Shown: piece after piece, positions 52,901-60,554 of the stretch
How positions within the stretch are numbered: position 1 is the first letter of the stretch
Layout: each line of letters opens with the position of its first letter
Assembly (NCBI GenBank): GCA_910578565.1
Contig: CAJTQF010000004.1
Coordinates: 62,001-126,000, forward strand
Direction of reading: 5' to 3'
DNA: 64,000 nucleotides
Source of the DNA: an uncultured Christensenella sp.
GTDB lineage: Bacteria > Bacillota > Clostridia > Christensenellales > Borkfalkiaceae
The notes under the pieces: generated by a model
Database searches by the model: none
What the model was told of the DNA's origin: nothing
The model's input: only the letters and a program-made list of their open reading frames with translations
Program-made: the position numbers and the translations under genes

Positions 52901-54401
52901 TAATGGCTTATCGCAGTATCCTAATGCGACGGTTGAAGGCTCGATTCAGGGTGAAAATATCAGTCTAAAGTATGTAAACTGTGAGAACAATTTCGACGTC
53001 GGTGTCAAATATACAGCAATGGTAGTACTTGACGAAAGTAATCCTATTAATGGTAACTATATGCTTAATCAGGCGCAGATTGAAACTACATATAGAATTA
53101 ACAAGAAAAAACTTGAACTGGTAAATATAAAAGCCATAGACCGAGAATATAACGGCAAAACTGCTATCGAAATGGAGGGCGGTGAACTTAAAGGCGTGAT
53201 TTCCGGTGATGCGGTTACTTTTATAACTAATATGGCAGTAGCAATGAATGCCACTGCCGGTGAGAACAAAGCTGTTATGTTTATGCCAACTCTACAAGGA
53301 GAACATGCTTATCGTTATAGAATCAATGTGCCCGATGTTACGGTCAACATACATAAAGCCAAGTTTGATATTTCAAATCTGGAATTTAATGGTTTAAGTT
53401 ACCTGTATGACGGAGAAGTAAAAAGTGTACAGATGCAAGGCGACCTACCTGAGTTTATTAAATATGAAATAATAGGAAACGAACAAACTCAAGTTGGAGA
53501 ATATACTGCAAATGTACATTTCATATATAATGAAACTAATGTTGAACCAATTTCTGATATAGAGGTTAAATGGTATATTGCAGCATCCGAATATTCTATC
53601 GGTAATACTATCAAGTTAAATATTCAGTCTGGGATGATAGAATACGGAGCAACTTTTGAAAGTAAAGTTTTAGATGATGTCATTGACGAGATGTTTCCCA
53701 AGAATGTAGAATGTTTAAGAGGATTTAATACTGGATTTTATAAAGATGGAAGCAGAATCGAGTTTAATGGAACCGTAAAAATTGAGCTTTCGCTTGATGA
53801 TGAGACTCTTAGTAAATCAAATCTAAAACTTTATAGAGAGATAAATGGCGAACTGAAACAAATAGAATATGAGTTAACTGATTCAAGTTTGGTATTTATT
53901 ACAGATGAGCTGACGGATTTTTATATTACAGTAGAATCTAAAAACAATGCACTTGCAATCGGATTAGGTACAAGCGCAGGCATCGTAATTCTTTTAGCTG
54001 GAGGATTTTGTATATTATTTGTTTTATTAAAAAAGAGAAAGAAAGCAGCAGCTATTGCAACTATAAATTTAATAAGCTTAAATGAAGAAACTGTAGAACA
54101 ACAGATGGTACAAACTAATGAACCCGAACCAATACTTCAAGAACCAATAGATAAGGAATTTGTTATTGACGGTATTTATTGCTTTAGTTATCAAAGCTTT
54201 CTTGCATCTTTAAATTATAAGGATCAATATCGGCAGAAAGAGATATGTTCTTATTCGACAGAAAAAGCTAAACGATGTGCTGCTGGCAAGGGGAACGGTA
54301 AAAGGAAAGAATTGTACTGGTTAGGTAAAAGAATTATAAAAGGTTCAATTGGATATTATGACCTATTAGAGAAAGCAAAGCAAATTATAAATTCAAATTA
54401 A
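49962..54401 (+). CDS. Membrane-anchored GLUG/MBG repeat surface protein
   Basis: 1479 aa, ribosome binding site AAAGGTA. Signal peptide (aa 1-35); a GLUG region (about aa 40-360) with many GGI(V/C)G.N repeats; about eight MBG/YDG-type repeats (about aa 430-1090), each with a (F/L).YNG.(A/P)Q(H/Y)P motif and a GDE.(I/V).(F/L) strand; an Ig-like part; then a membrane helix (ALAIGLGTSAGIVILLAGG...) near aa 1328-1352 and about 125 cytoplasmic residues. The single-pass anchor, instead of a sortase signal, and the long charged tail (QEPIDKEFVIDGIYCFS...) are unusual for this type of adhesin. It ends the 16-kb operon. Confidence 0.75.
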   Translation: MFARRRTVILLLSMIIVSLISVFLISFKGADIVYAETNSKFSGGNGKAETPYQISTADDFCALEELNTQHTLNGYFNVYFVLISDIDLSGRTINPIGTQLYPFKGHLDGDGFSVTNISINSTEDHTGLFGAISSDASLKDITISGDISGNSNVGGLVGLNQGIVTGCINLANVKSADDSANIDVGGICGYNENIISDCYNNGHIQGFGVNTGGIVGSNAAGAVRNCFNVGLVESEYYGVGGIAGSNEATISSCYNSSAISAYSTAGGIVGSNSSLGLIENTYNTGNITVKNNMAGGICGGNEGAVYNSYNCQNVAGVSQEGGICGFVSNSAIVNSCFSSSDKYDGKLTFRGNDYPNSKILRDVDIANGDSLINEKKAAALSGGRGAGVWTKRTYDETSCYYPELSVFYTSTNSVISNFSKNSVKIDRQTTEISLGTISYVYNGTANEPDVYRGDELLVRNIDYKISFSNNINAGDKNAASAQITFINYFKGGTTKYFSVTKQPITVKWSEEKFSYTGKVQHPTVSVETGKIGDENITFEYVYDSNIEIGKHSVKAQLDAANEINKNYSFEPETVEYLISGAALVLEWSTDTLYYNGAAQHPEASIKSGIKESDSVKLIYTAYSNNINAQTGYTVKVTCDNKNYSLDITYTYSIEKQPITAEFEIKDFYYTGSAQYPEISKVNNVIGAEQIEFEYKGYTDNIAAKTGYTVTAVLADTITNANYVLNETIGTYEIKRQPITVSFSEIPLVYNAQPQYPAVSADSGVIGDEKIVFKISDYSSNINATSGETYSIVVSLDSASSVNGNYVFEPVTYYYGIKQAEIIVAWDNDSLPLIYNAKPQHPTATIVSEVFDEGIKLLYGECDSVNVGSHYSISIESENNNYKIANVLEYEIKPMPLVLAWKGESSFVYNGNAQRPEVKIVTETFDTVELVYGVCNNINVGQDYTIEIACNNANYILVNDLTYSIMPKQLEVVWEDNTLTYNGLSQYPNATVEGSIQGENISLKYVNCENNFDVGVKYTAMVVLDESNPINGNYMLNQAQIETTYRINKKKLELVNIKAIDREYNGKTAIEMEGGELKGVISGDAVTFITNMAVAMNATAGENKAVMFMPTLQGEHAYRYRINVPDVTVNIHKAKFDISNLEFNGLSYLYDGEVKSVQMQGDLPEFIKYEIIGNEQTQVGEYTANVHFIYNETNVEPISDIEVKWYIAASEYSIGNTIKLNIQSGMIEYGATFESKVLDDVIDEMFPKNVECLRGFNTGFYKDGSRIEFNGTVKIELSLDDETLSKSNLKLYREINGELKQIEYELTDSSLVFITDELTDFYITVESKNNALAIGLGTSAGIVILLAGGFCILFVLLKKRKKAAAIATINLISLNEETVEQQMVQTNEPEPILQEPIDKEFVIDGIYCFSYQSFLASLNYKDQYRQKEICSYSTEKAKRCAAGKGNGKRKELYWLGKRIIKGSIGYYDLLEKAKQIINSN

Positions 54402-54410
54402 TATTTCATA

Positions 54411-54437
54411 AAGGGTGTCTAGTCAGATACCCTTTTT
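54411..54437 (+). terminator. Terminator of the surface operon
   Basis: AAGGGTGTCT and AGATACCCTT pair (one G-U) around AGTC, then five T. Confidence 0.85.
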
Positions 54438-54520
54438 AATATAAAAAATATTTTATATGATATTATTTTCGTCTAAATAAAATGCAATTCATTTTGGTGA
54501 AAGACCAGAAGAATCAAAAC

Positions 54521-54546
54521 AAGCCGCTATTGGGTAGCGGCTTTTA
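54521..54546 (+). terminator. Second terminator-like hairpin
   Basis: AAGCCGCTA and TAGCGGCTT pair perfectly around TTGGG, then TTTT. Confidence 0.7.
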
Positions 54547-54825
54547 ATAATTACAAAACAAGCAATTATTCGGCAACATTAGGCAAAATATAATGTCATA
54601 AATTTTGTAATATTAACATATGCAGCACACACAAAAAAATTATAAAAAATACTAACATTGTCGAGCTGTATTATTCTAAAGCTATAAAATCTTAATTAAA
54701 TAATTTTAACTGTGAAGAGTAAAAAGTTAAAAAGCATACCGCATACACGGACATATTTAAGCAGTTAAGTTAATGCCAGATGAGGCTTAACTTGTTGCAC
54801 ATAAAGGTCCAAGCGTTTATGGTGA

Positions 54826-54863
54826 AAGCCCCCATCGGCATTTAAAAATGCCGATGGGGGCTT
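54826..54863 (+). promoter_or_regulatory. Perfect 17-bp hairpin (attenuator-like)
   Basis: AAGCCCCCATCGGCATT and its perfect complement flank a 4-nt loop. The T-run after it is weak (CTTATATA). It lies 52 nt before the sigma-like gene and could be a regulated terminator. Confidence 0.65.
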
Positions 54864-54879
54864 ATATAAATTCTAATGA

Positions 54880-54910
54880 GTCGCTCCTGACGTATGACAT
54901 AAGGAGTGAC
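54880..54910 (+). promoter_or_regulatory. Stem covering the ribosome binding site of the sigma-like gene
   Basis: GTCGCTCCT can pair with AGGAGTGAC, which contains the AGGAG ribosome binding site of the next gene. Opening of this stem would be needed for translation. Confidence 0.5.
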
Positions 54911-54914
54911 TAAG

Positions 54915-55313
54915 ATGGAATTAAAAAATGACGCATTACGTTGTAAATTTACTGCATGGATGCAGGTAGTAGTCAAAAGAGCCAAGATTGATTACATAAG
55001 GTCTTTAAAGCGCCATTACAACGAAGTTTCAATAGATGATAACCAATTTGTCGATAAATTAATTGCAGGGCCTACAAATGAAATTGAGACAGTTAATAGC
55101 TTTGAGTTTGAGAATGAAAGATTATCGATCATTTTTAAGAAATTGGTACCAAAACGACAACAAATATTAAAGCTATTATTTATAGATAATATGTCAGCAG
55201 AAGAAGTAGCCGCAGAATTGAGATGTTCGTTACAACATGTTTACAATTTACGGTCACTTACTTTAAAAGAGCTTAAAGACAAGTTGAATAAAGGAGAATT
55301 CAAAAATGACTGA
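54915..55313 (+). CDS. Sigma-70-like regulator (Tn916 orf7-type)
   Basis: 132 aa from the ATG at 54915, 8 nt after AAGGAG; a GTG at 54906 lies inside the ribosome binding site and is less likely. Region 4-like HTH in the C-terminal half (PKRQQILKLLFIDNMSAEEVAAELRCS, then a recognition helix SLQHVYNLR and TLKELKDKL). The N-terminal part is short, as in the sigma-like regulators of conjugative transposons. It overlaps the following HTH gene, the same pairing as in Tn916-type elements. Confidence 0.75.
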   Translation: MELKNDALRCKFTAWMQVVVKRAKIDYIRSLKRHYNEVSIDDNQFVDKLIAGPTNEIETVNSFEFENERLSIIFKKLVPKRQQILKLLFIDNMSAEEVAAELRCSLQHVYNLRSLTLKELKDKLNKGEFKND

Positions 55314-55497
55314 TCAAGAATTTAAGTCCGTTCTAATGAGAGCTATATCTGGTAATAAGGATGACATAACAAAAATATTGAAAATATATGCGCCTCTTAT
55401 AAACAGAAGTTCTTACCTATATAATAAGCTCGATGAAGATTTACGGCAGCATATACTGATGCATATTATTAAAAACATATCAAAATTTAAAATATGA
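55306..55497 (+). CDS. HTH_16-type regulator (Tn916 orf8-like)
   Basis: 63 aa, starting 8 nt inside the previous gene. The pattern F..VL.RAI.GNKDDI..IL..Y.PLI...SY..... LDEDLRQHI is that of the small HTH_16 domain proteins next to sigma-like regulators in conjugative transposons. It probably acts with the 54915 product in regulating excision or transfer. Confidence 0.75.
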   Translation: MTDQEFKSVLMRAISGNKDDITKILKIYAPLINRSSYLYNKLDEDLRQHILMHIIKNISKFKI

Positions 55498-55593
55498 AAT
55501 TTGTCGAATAATTACTACCTTTGTCGGTCTGATTAGGCATCAAAAATTGTCTTCGTTTTTATCTGTGAAACCAATTATTTAAGGAGCCTGATT

Positions 55594-56211
55594 ATGAGCA
55601 AAGACACACAATTGCCTACAAAAGAAAAGGAAATACTTTTGCAATTATTTACTAAACGAGGATTGTTATTAGATAAAGGCATTACTGATGAACACATTAG
55701 AGAAGCTCAGGAAAAAAAACAGCTTATAGCCTATCACAATACAGAGTTGCTGTTGAAACACTATAAAAATATTGCATGGTTGATTGAATGCTTTCCGGAT
55801 ACTATTGCGGAAGAATTAGAGCAGCCATTTCAAAATGTTGATGAAGTGATACAACGCTTAGATTTAGAAATCACTTTGGGTAACCGTAAGATTGAAAATC
55901 GTTTAGCAAGCGTTCAAAAAACAAGATTAGTTTTAGATAGGATAAACGATGCCCTCACGGTACTTAAAAAGAAACCAGAAGACGGTGAGCGTTTATATGA
56001 CCTTATTTATTTAACCTACATAACGCCCGAGATATTAAATCACAATGATATTTTATATAGAATGAATCTGTCATCGCGGCATTATTACCGTCTTAGAGAG
56101 CAGGCCATCAATATAATTTCAATTCGACTTTGGTCGGCACCCAATAAAGACGTAGAGTTTTGGTTGGAACTTACTTCTATTATGGGGGACGACAATAAAA
56201 AGAAAAAATAA
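55594..56211 (+). CDS. HTH-like regulator (RinA/ArpU-type pattern)
   Basis: 205 aa, ribosome binding site AAGGAG. Mainly helical; the C-terminal part (YITPEILNHNDILYRMNLSSRHYYRLREQAINIISIRLW, split here as NHNDILYRMNL and SSRHYYRLREQ) carries a region-4-like recognition helix of the type found in phage late-gene regulators. Proteins like this are often found just upstream of large serine recombinases in Clostridia elements. The family name is inferred. Confidence 0.55.
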   Translation: MSKDTQLPTKEKEILLQLFTKRGLLLDKGITDEHIREAQEKKQLIAYHNTELLLKHYKNIAWLIECFPDTIAEELEQPFQNVDEVIQRLDLEITLGNRKIENRLASVQKTRLVLDRINDALTVLKKKPEDGERLYDLIYLTYITPEILNHNDILYRMNLSSRHYYRLREQAINIISIRLWSAPNKDVEFWLELTSIMGDDNKKKK

Positions 56212-56250
56212 TAAGTTTATTTTCTTTTTAAAAAGTCGAAAATTAAATTA

Positions 56251-56508
56251 ATGATATCAAGCAATAAATTAGAACAATATAAATCTCAAAAAATTAGCGA
56301 TGTAAAAGTAGAAGATTTGAAAGACATTTCATCTGTTTGCATCAACCAAGATAAACCAATAGCGGAACGTGTACTGTCTTTTATGCTACAGATTGGCAAT
56401 CCTTACCTGTTTAAGGTTGGCGACACACCCGTTAAAGTGTCTTTTGTGTCAGATGCACCTACATTACAAGAGAGTATGAAAGCAATTTTAACAAAAAATA
56501 GCCGTTAA
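56251..56508 (+). CDS. DUF6870-like small protein
   Basis: 85 aa. No ribosome binding site of good quality is seen (an A-rich leader). The pattern V-CINQDKPIAERVLSFMLQIGNPYLFKVGDTPV-V-F and a C-terminal TLQESMKAIL resemble small proteins I associate with DUF6870 next to serine recombinases. The function is unknown. Confidence 0.5.
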   Translation: MISSNKLEQYKSQKISDVKVEDLKDISSVCINQDKPIAERVLSFMLQIGNPYLFKVGDTPVKVSFVSDAPTLQESMKAILTKNSR

Positions 56509-56523
56509 GGGGTTGCTATTTAT

Positions 56524-56578
56524 TTGGTGAAGTGGTACAATCAATTTGTGATATAAGTTCCATAATTACTTTCACCAA
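56524..56578. repeat. Spaced inverted repeat before the first recombinase gene
   Basis: TTGGTGAAGT at 56524-56533 and ACTTTCACCAA at 56568-56578 are inverted copies (one extra base) 34 bp apart, just upstream of the recombinase start. TTCACcaaGTGAA is a smaller palindrome at the right arm. Possible operator or recombinase site. Confidence 0.45.
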
Positions 56579-56598
56579 GTGAAATTGGAGTTAGAGTT

Positions 56599-58344
56599 AT
56601 GGCACGAACAAGTAAATATGCAAATATTAATAAAGCCATGTCTTCCACTGTAAAATGGAAGGCAGGGCTTTATTTGCGTTTATCAAAAGAGGACGGGGAT
56701 AAAGATGATGAAGGGAAGCTCGAAAGTGATAGCATTTCAAGTCAAAGACATATTATAGAAGATTATTTGATTGAAAATCCCGATATTGAGTTTGTGTCTG
56801 AATATGCCGACGATGGTTATACTGGTGCCAATTTTGATAGACCAGATTTTAAGAGAATGATTGACGACATTCGTTTGGGACAAATTAATTGTGTAATAGT
56901 TAAGGATTTATCACGTTTTGGCCGAAATTACTTAGAGGCTGGACAATATTTAGATATATTTTTTCCGGTAATGAATGTCCGATTTGTTTCTGTAAATGAC
57001 AATATTGATAGTCACCTATTTCCCAGTTCAATGGACAACATTTCCGTATCATTCAAAAATGTTATGAATGAGGAGTATTGTCGTGATATTTCTAAAAAAA
57101 TTCGAAGCACATTTGTTGCTAAATTTGAGAACGGAGAATATCTCTGTGGATTTGCATTATATGGCTATGAGAAAGATCCTGTTAATAAAGGAAAGTTATT
57201 ACTTGATCCAATAGCAGCCGAAGTAATAAAGCAGATATTTCAATGGTTCGCTGAGGGCAAAACATATCGATGGATAACATTTAAATTGAATGAATTGGGA
57301 ATTCCAAACCCTGCAAAATATAAAAGTGAAAAATATCCTAATTATCGAAAAGATATAGGTAAGAGCGGACTTTGGAATATTCAAACTATAACTAATATTC
57401 TAAAAAATAGGACATACACGGGGGACTTGGTTCAAGGTGTACACGAAAAAATAAGTCATAAGATTAAAAAAACTCGTAAAACCAACCCGGATAGATGGGT
57501 GATCATAGAAAATCATCACGAAGCAATTGTCGATAAACAACTTTTTTTCAATTTGCAGCAAATAATGAATCGAGACATGCGAATTTCTCAAAAGACAAAA
57601 GAACTTGCATTATTTTCTGGTTTTCTAAAATGTGCAGATTGTGGACGTCAAATGGTGAAAAGATTAGCTGGACACAAAGAATTTCGTGATATCTATCATT
57701 ATTACACCTGTGCAACTTATGATATGCAGACAAAATCGGTCTGTACACGGCACACTACACGGTCAGATGTTCTTGAAAGAGTTGTTTTTACAGTTATTAC
57801 AAAATTTATTGCAATGGCTATTGACATGGAAGAGTTAATTAAATCAATAAACTCTTCACCACAAAAAGCTGCATCCACTTCAAAAATAGAAGCCCTATTA
57901 AGTGCAAAAGAAAAAGAAAAAATGAAAATCGAAAATATCTTATTAGATTTATATCCTGATTTTAAAAACGAGCTCATATCTAAAGCACAATATCTTTTGC
58001 TTAAAGATAAGTACGAAACAAAAATTAATGCAATTAATGCTAACATTGATAGCTTAACTAAAGTATTGGAACAAGAAAAAGAAGGTATCGATGGCACAAA
58101 TGATTTTATTAAAAACTTTGTAAAGTTTAAGCACGTTGATAAGTTGACCAGAGAGTTATTGATTGCCCTTGTTGACATAATATTTGTCTACGAAGGCGGA
58201 GGCGTGGAAATAGTATTTAAATTTCAAGATGCTTTCCAAAGAGCAGCAGACTATATAAATACCAACAGAAATCTCATAGCTGATAGCACCTTTGTACCTA
58301 CAAATGAACTTAAAGAACGTGTTAACTTAGTGGAGGTAATATGA
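56599..58344 (+). CDS. Large serine recombinase 1 (TndX-like)
   Basis: 581 aa, ribosome binding site TTGGAG. N-terminal resolvase domain with the catalytic serine in LYLRLSKEDG (S29), DSISSQR, ADDGYTGANFDRP, and VKDLSRFGRNY. A recombinase domain follows with NPAKYKSEK and ILKNRTYTGDL. A zinc beta-ribbon (CADCGRQM... YTCATY... CTRHT, about aa 345-390) and a coiled coil come next. It excises or integrates the element through a covalent serine-DNA intermediate. Its stop overlaps the start of a second recombinase (ATGA). Confidence 0.93.
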   Translation: MARTSKYANINKAMSSTVKWKAGLYLRLSKEDGDKDDEGKLESDSISSQRHIIEDYLIENPDIEFVSEYADDGYTGANFDRPDFKRMIDDIRLGQINCVIVKDLSRFGRNYLEAGQYLDIFFPVMNVRFVSVNDNIDSHLFPSSMDNISVSFKNVMNEEYCRDISKKIRSTFVAKFENGEYLCGFALYGYEKDPVNKGKLLLDPIAAEVIKQIFQWFAEGKTYRWITFKLNELGIPNPAKYKSEKYPNYRKDIGKSGLWNIQTITNILKNRTYTGDLVQGVHEKISHKIKKTRKTNPDRWVIIENHHEAIVDKQLFFNLQQIMNRDMRISQKTKELALFSGFLKCADCGRQMVKRLAGHKEFRDIYHYYTCATYDMQTKSVCTRHTTRSDVLERVVFTVITKFIAMAIDMEELIKSINSSPQKAASTSKIEALLSAKEKEKMKIENILLDLYPDFKNELISKAQYLLLKDKYETKINAINANIDSLTKVLEQEKEGIDGTNDFIKNFVKFKHVDKLTRELLIALVDIIFVYEGGGVEIVFKFQDAFQRAADYINTNRNLIADSTFVPTNELKERVNLVEVI

Positions 58345-60080
58345 ATTTAGGTAGGCATAGTAAATATGACACATCTATTTTTTCGACAAAAAAATCAAAT
58401 GTTTGGAAATGTGGCATCTATCTAAGACTATCACGTGAAGACGGCGATAAAATTGAAAGCGACAGTATTATAAATCAACGTAAAATTATTGATCGTTATT
58501 TAGAAAAAAATCAAGATATCGATATTTATGATATTTATACGGATGACGGTTATACTGGTACAAATTTTAATCGTCCGAATATGACAAGACTTTTAGAAGA
58601 CATAAAAACTCGTAAAGTAAATTGCCTAATTGTTAAAGATTTGTCTCGATTCGGTCGTAATTATCATGAAACCGGACGTTATTTAGAAGTGGTGTTTCCG
58701 TTACTTCAATTGCGTTTTATTTCTGTAAATGACAATATCGATAGTTATAAAAATCCGCAGTCAATGAAAAATTCATCGGTTTCTTTTAAAAATGTAATGA
58801 ATGATGAATATGCGCGAGACATCTCAAGTAAGATTCGTAGTTCCTTTAATGCTAAAAGGAAGAGAGGAGAATATATTGGTACTTATGCATTATATGGCTA
58901 TGAGAAAGATCCGCAAGACCGACACAAACTTATAATAAATGAAGAAGCTGCAGAAAATGTACGTCTAATATTTCAGATGTTTGCAAATGGGGTCAGTATT
59001 TATAATATCACTCAACAATTAAATGATTTAGGCATACAAAACCCTACGTCATATAGATTAAGTAAGGGACTAAAAACTAATCAAAAGCTTATATTTGATT
59101 CTGAGTATTCTGGATGGTCCACTCAGACAATTCGACGAATGCTAAAAAATCGGATGTATGTTGGTGATATGGTGCAAGGTAAAACTCAAACTATTAGTCA
59201 TAAAGTTAGGAAAAGTGTACCTATTCCACAAGAAAATTTTATTATTAAAGAAGGCACCCATGAAGCAATAATTGATAAAGCCACTTTTGAAAAAGTTCAA
59301 GCAAGATTCAGCCGTGATACTTGGCAACATAAAGGTACTGTAAAGTTTACGGCAAAAGACGAACTAGAAACAGGAGCAATCTACGTTGGATATATCAAGT
59401 GTGCCGACTGCGGACGCGCAATGCAGAAAAACGGTTACAAGAAGAACGGGATATCTTTTTATTATTTTATCTGCGGCTCTTATTTACAGTGGAAACAATG
59501 CACTAGACATGCTTTTAGGGTAAATAAGCTGAATGAAATAGTTTTAACTATAATACAACAATACGTGAATATTGCAGTTGAGATGGATAAGCTTTTACAA
59601 GATATAAAGGAAAACTCACCCACCGAGTTAATATCGTCAAGATTAAAAAGAGAAATAAAGTCTTATGAGATTGAACGAGAAAAAGTCCTAATATTTCAAA
59701 ACGACTTGTATATGGACTTTAAAAATGAAATTATAACAAAAGACCAATACTTTCATTTTAAAAAGCAATACTCAGAAAGGATTACCGAACTAGACTCAAA
59801 AATTTCACAACTAAACATTGAACTTACTCAATCGAATTCTGATGCAGTGACTGAAAACAGTTTTGTAGAAGTATTTAAGAAGCATCAAAATATTACAGTT
59901 TTGACGCGTAACGTAATTGAAGAATTAATTAATATGATTTATGTAGAAAAAGATGGTGGTATAAGGATTGAGTTCAACTTTAAAGATGCTTTTAAGGAGG
60001 CAATAGAAATCATAGAAGCCAAAACCAATAAAAACCTTTCTGATAATATTCACTTTATAGAAAAAGTTAAAGTTGTTTGA
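58341..60080 (+). CDS. Large serine recombinase 2 (TndX-like)
   Basis: 579 aa. Catalytic serine in IYLRLSREDG (S31), DSIINQRK, TDDGYTGTNFNRP, VKDLSRFGRNYHE, a beta-ribbon (CADCGRAM...FICGSY...CTRHAF, about aa 353-395) and a C-terminal coiled coil. Clearly related to recombinase 1 along its whole length (the VSVNDNIDS and MN(D/E)EY.RDIS segments match), so it arose by duplication. Translational coupling suggests the two proteins act together, perhaps as a heteromer. Confidence 0.93.
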   Translation: MNLGRHSKYDTSIFSTKKSNVWKCGIYLRLSREDGDKIESDSIINQRKIIDRYLEKNQDIDIYDIYTDDGYTGTNFNRPNMTRLLEDIKTRKVNCLIVKDLSRFGRNYHETGRYLEVVFPLLQLRFISVNDNIDSYKNPQSMKNSSVSFKNVMNDEYARDISSKIRSSFNAKRKRGEYIGTYALYGYEKDPQDRHKLIINEEAAENVRLIFQMFANGVSIYNITQQLNDLGIQNPTSYRLSKGLKTNQKLIFDSEYSGWSTQTIRRMLKNRMYVGDMVQGKTQTISHKVRKSVPIPQENFIIKEGTHEAIIDKATFEKVQARFSRDTWQHKGTVKFTAKDELETGAIYVGYIKCADCGRAMQKNGYKKNGISFYYFICGSYLQWKQCTRHAFRVNKLNEIVLTIIQQYVNIAVEMDKLLQDIKENSPTELISSRLKREIKSYEIEREKVLIFQNDLYMDFKNEIITKDQYFHFKKQYSERITELDSKISQLNIELTQSNSDAVTENSFVEVFKKHQNITVLTRNVIEELINMIYVEKDGGIRIEFNFKDAFKEAIEIIEAKTNKNLSDNIHFIEKVKVV

Positions 60081-60085
60081 ATTCT

Positions 60086-60133
60086 CACTAGAAAGCGCTC
60101 ACAGTACTGTATTACTGTGGGCGCTTTCTAGTG
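60086..60133 (+). repeat. 21-bp inverted repeat after the recombinases
   Basis: CACTAGAAAGCGCTCACAGTA pairs with TACTGTGGGCGCTTTCTAGTG, except for one G-U (given in two arms, 60086-60106 and 60113-60133, loop CTGTAT). It starts 5 nt after the recombinase stop. It lacks a T-run, so it may be a terminator-like stem, an mRNA stabiliser, or a dyad used by the recombinases. Confidence 0.6.
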
Positions 60134-60143
60134 ATTCTAATGC

Positions 60144-60172
60144 TTGCAAAAATGCTATAATTATATTATACT
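60144..60172 (+). promoter_or_regulatory. Promoter in the gene-free region
   Basis: TTGCAA, 17-nt spacer, TATACT. No gene with a ribosome binding site follows for 400 nt, so it would drive a noncoding transcript ending at the terminator at 60404-60416. Confidence 0.55.
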
Positions 60173-60178
60173 AAAAGT

Positions 60179-60416
60179 CAATAAGATAAATCATCTGGTT
60201 GTAACTTGGTGATATCTTCTCTGCTATTCATTATTAACATTTTGTTAATGGGCTATTAGAATGGCGGCAGGTTCCTAAGAACACTACGCAACCTTAGACT
60301 TATTTCAATCCTACAAAAAGCTGACATAAACTTGTGGCAAGCTTGGGGTTGAGAGATACTAAAGCCTTAAGTCGAGTCGTTTCAATCGAATTATAAGGTA
60401 TCTTGTCAGCTTTTTT
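60179..60416 (+). ncRNA. Candidate noncoding RNA at the element edge
   Basis: A stretch of about 240 nt between a promoter-like sequence and a terminator. Nested complementary arms near its 3' end (AAAAAGCTGACA at 60315 with TGTCAGCTTTTT at 60404; AGATAC at 60354 with GTATCT at 60398; CCTTA at 60365 with TAAGG at 60394) form a branched structure followed by six T. A small CTTG-TGG-CAAG stem is inside. Only very short ORFs are present. I do not recognise the RNA family. Confidence 0.4.
60197..60221 (+). repeat. 25-bp direct repeat, copy 1
   Basis: GGTTGTAACTT followed by GGTGATATCTTCTC; copy 2 at 60458 matches 21 of 25 positions. The pair lies 261 bp apart, beyond the recombinase genes. Confidence 0.5.
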
Positions 60417-60457
60417 CGATAAATAGAAGAAGAACGACAAAATATTTCAAAAAATTC

Positions 60458-60482
60458 GGTTGTAACTTATTGACATCTACTC
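60458..60482 (+). repeat. 25-bp direct repeat, copy 2
   Basis: GGTTGTAACTT followed by ATTGACATCTACTC. It lies about 90 bp before the first chromosomal gene, so the element boundary may be at or near it. Confidence 0.5.
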
Positions 60483-60554
60483 ATGTGTTTATTAATGACC
60501 CGACGAGAGGCTACGGAATAGCAATAGATAAAATGTTAAGTTCATATTAAGTTG

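Larger units (their letters stand above)
54402..54914 (+). promoter_or_regulatory. Gene-free regulatory region ahead of the sigma-like/HTH pair
   Basis: 513 bp without a convincing gene. It holds the operon terminator, a second terminator-like hairpin (54521-54546), an AT-rich stretch, a bent hairpin around 54765-54795, the 17-bp hairpin at 54826, and a stem that covers the ribosome binding site at 54880. The short sequence TGGTGAAAG occurs at about 54495 and 54820. Regions of this type precede the regulatory genes of Tn916-like elements, where attenuation controls transfer. Confidence 0.5.

Noticed and set aside
54471..54477. GTCTAAA as a third ECF promoter
   Set aside because: It lacks the TTGC..CT half at the right distance, so it was not counted with the two matching sites.
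57717..58178. 153-codon minus-strand frame
   Set aside because: Antisense to the coiled coil of recombinase 1.
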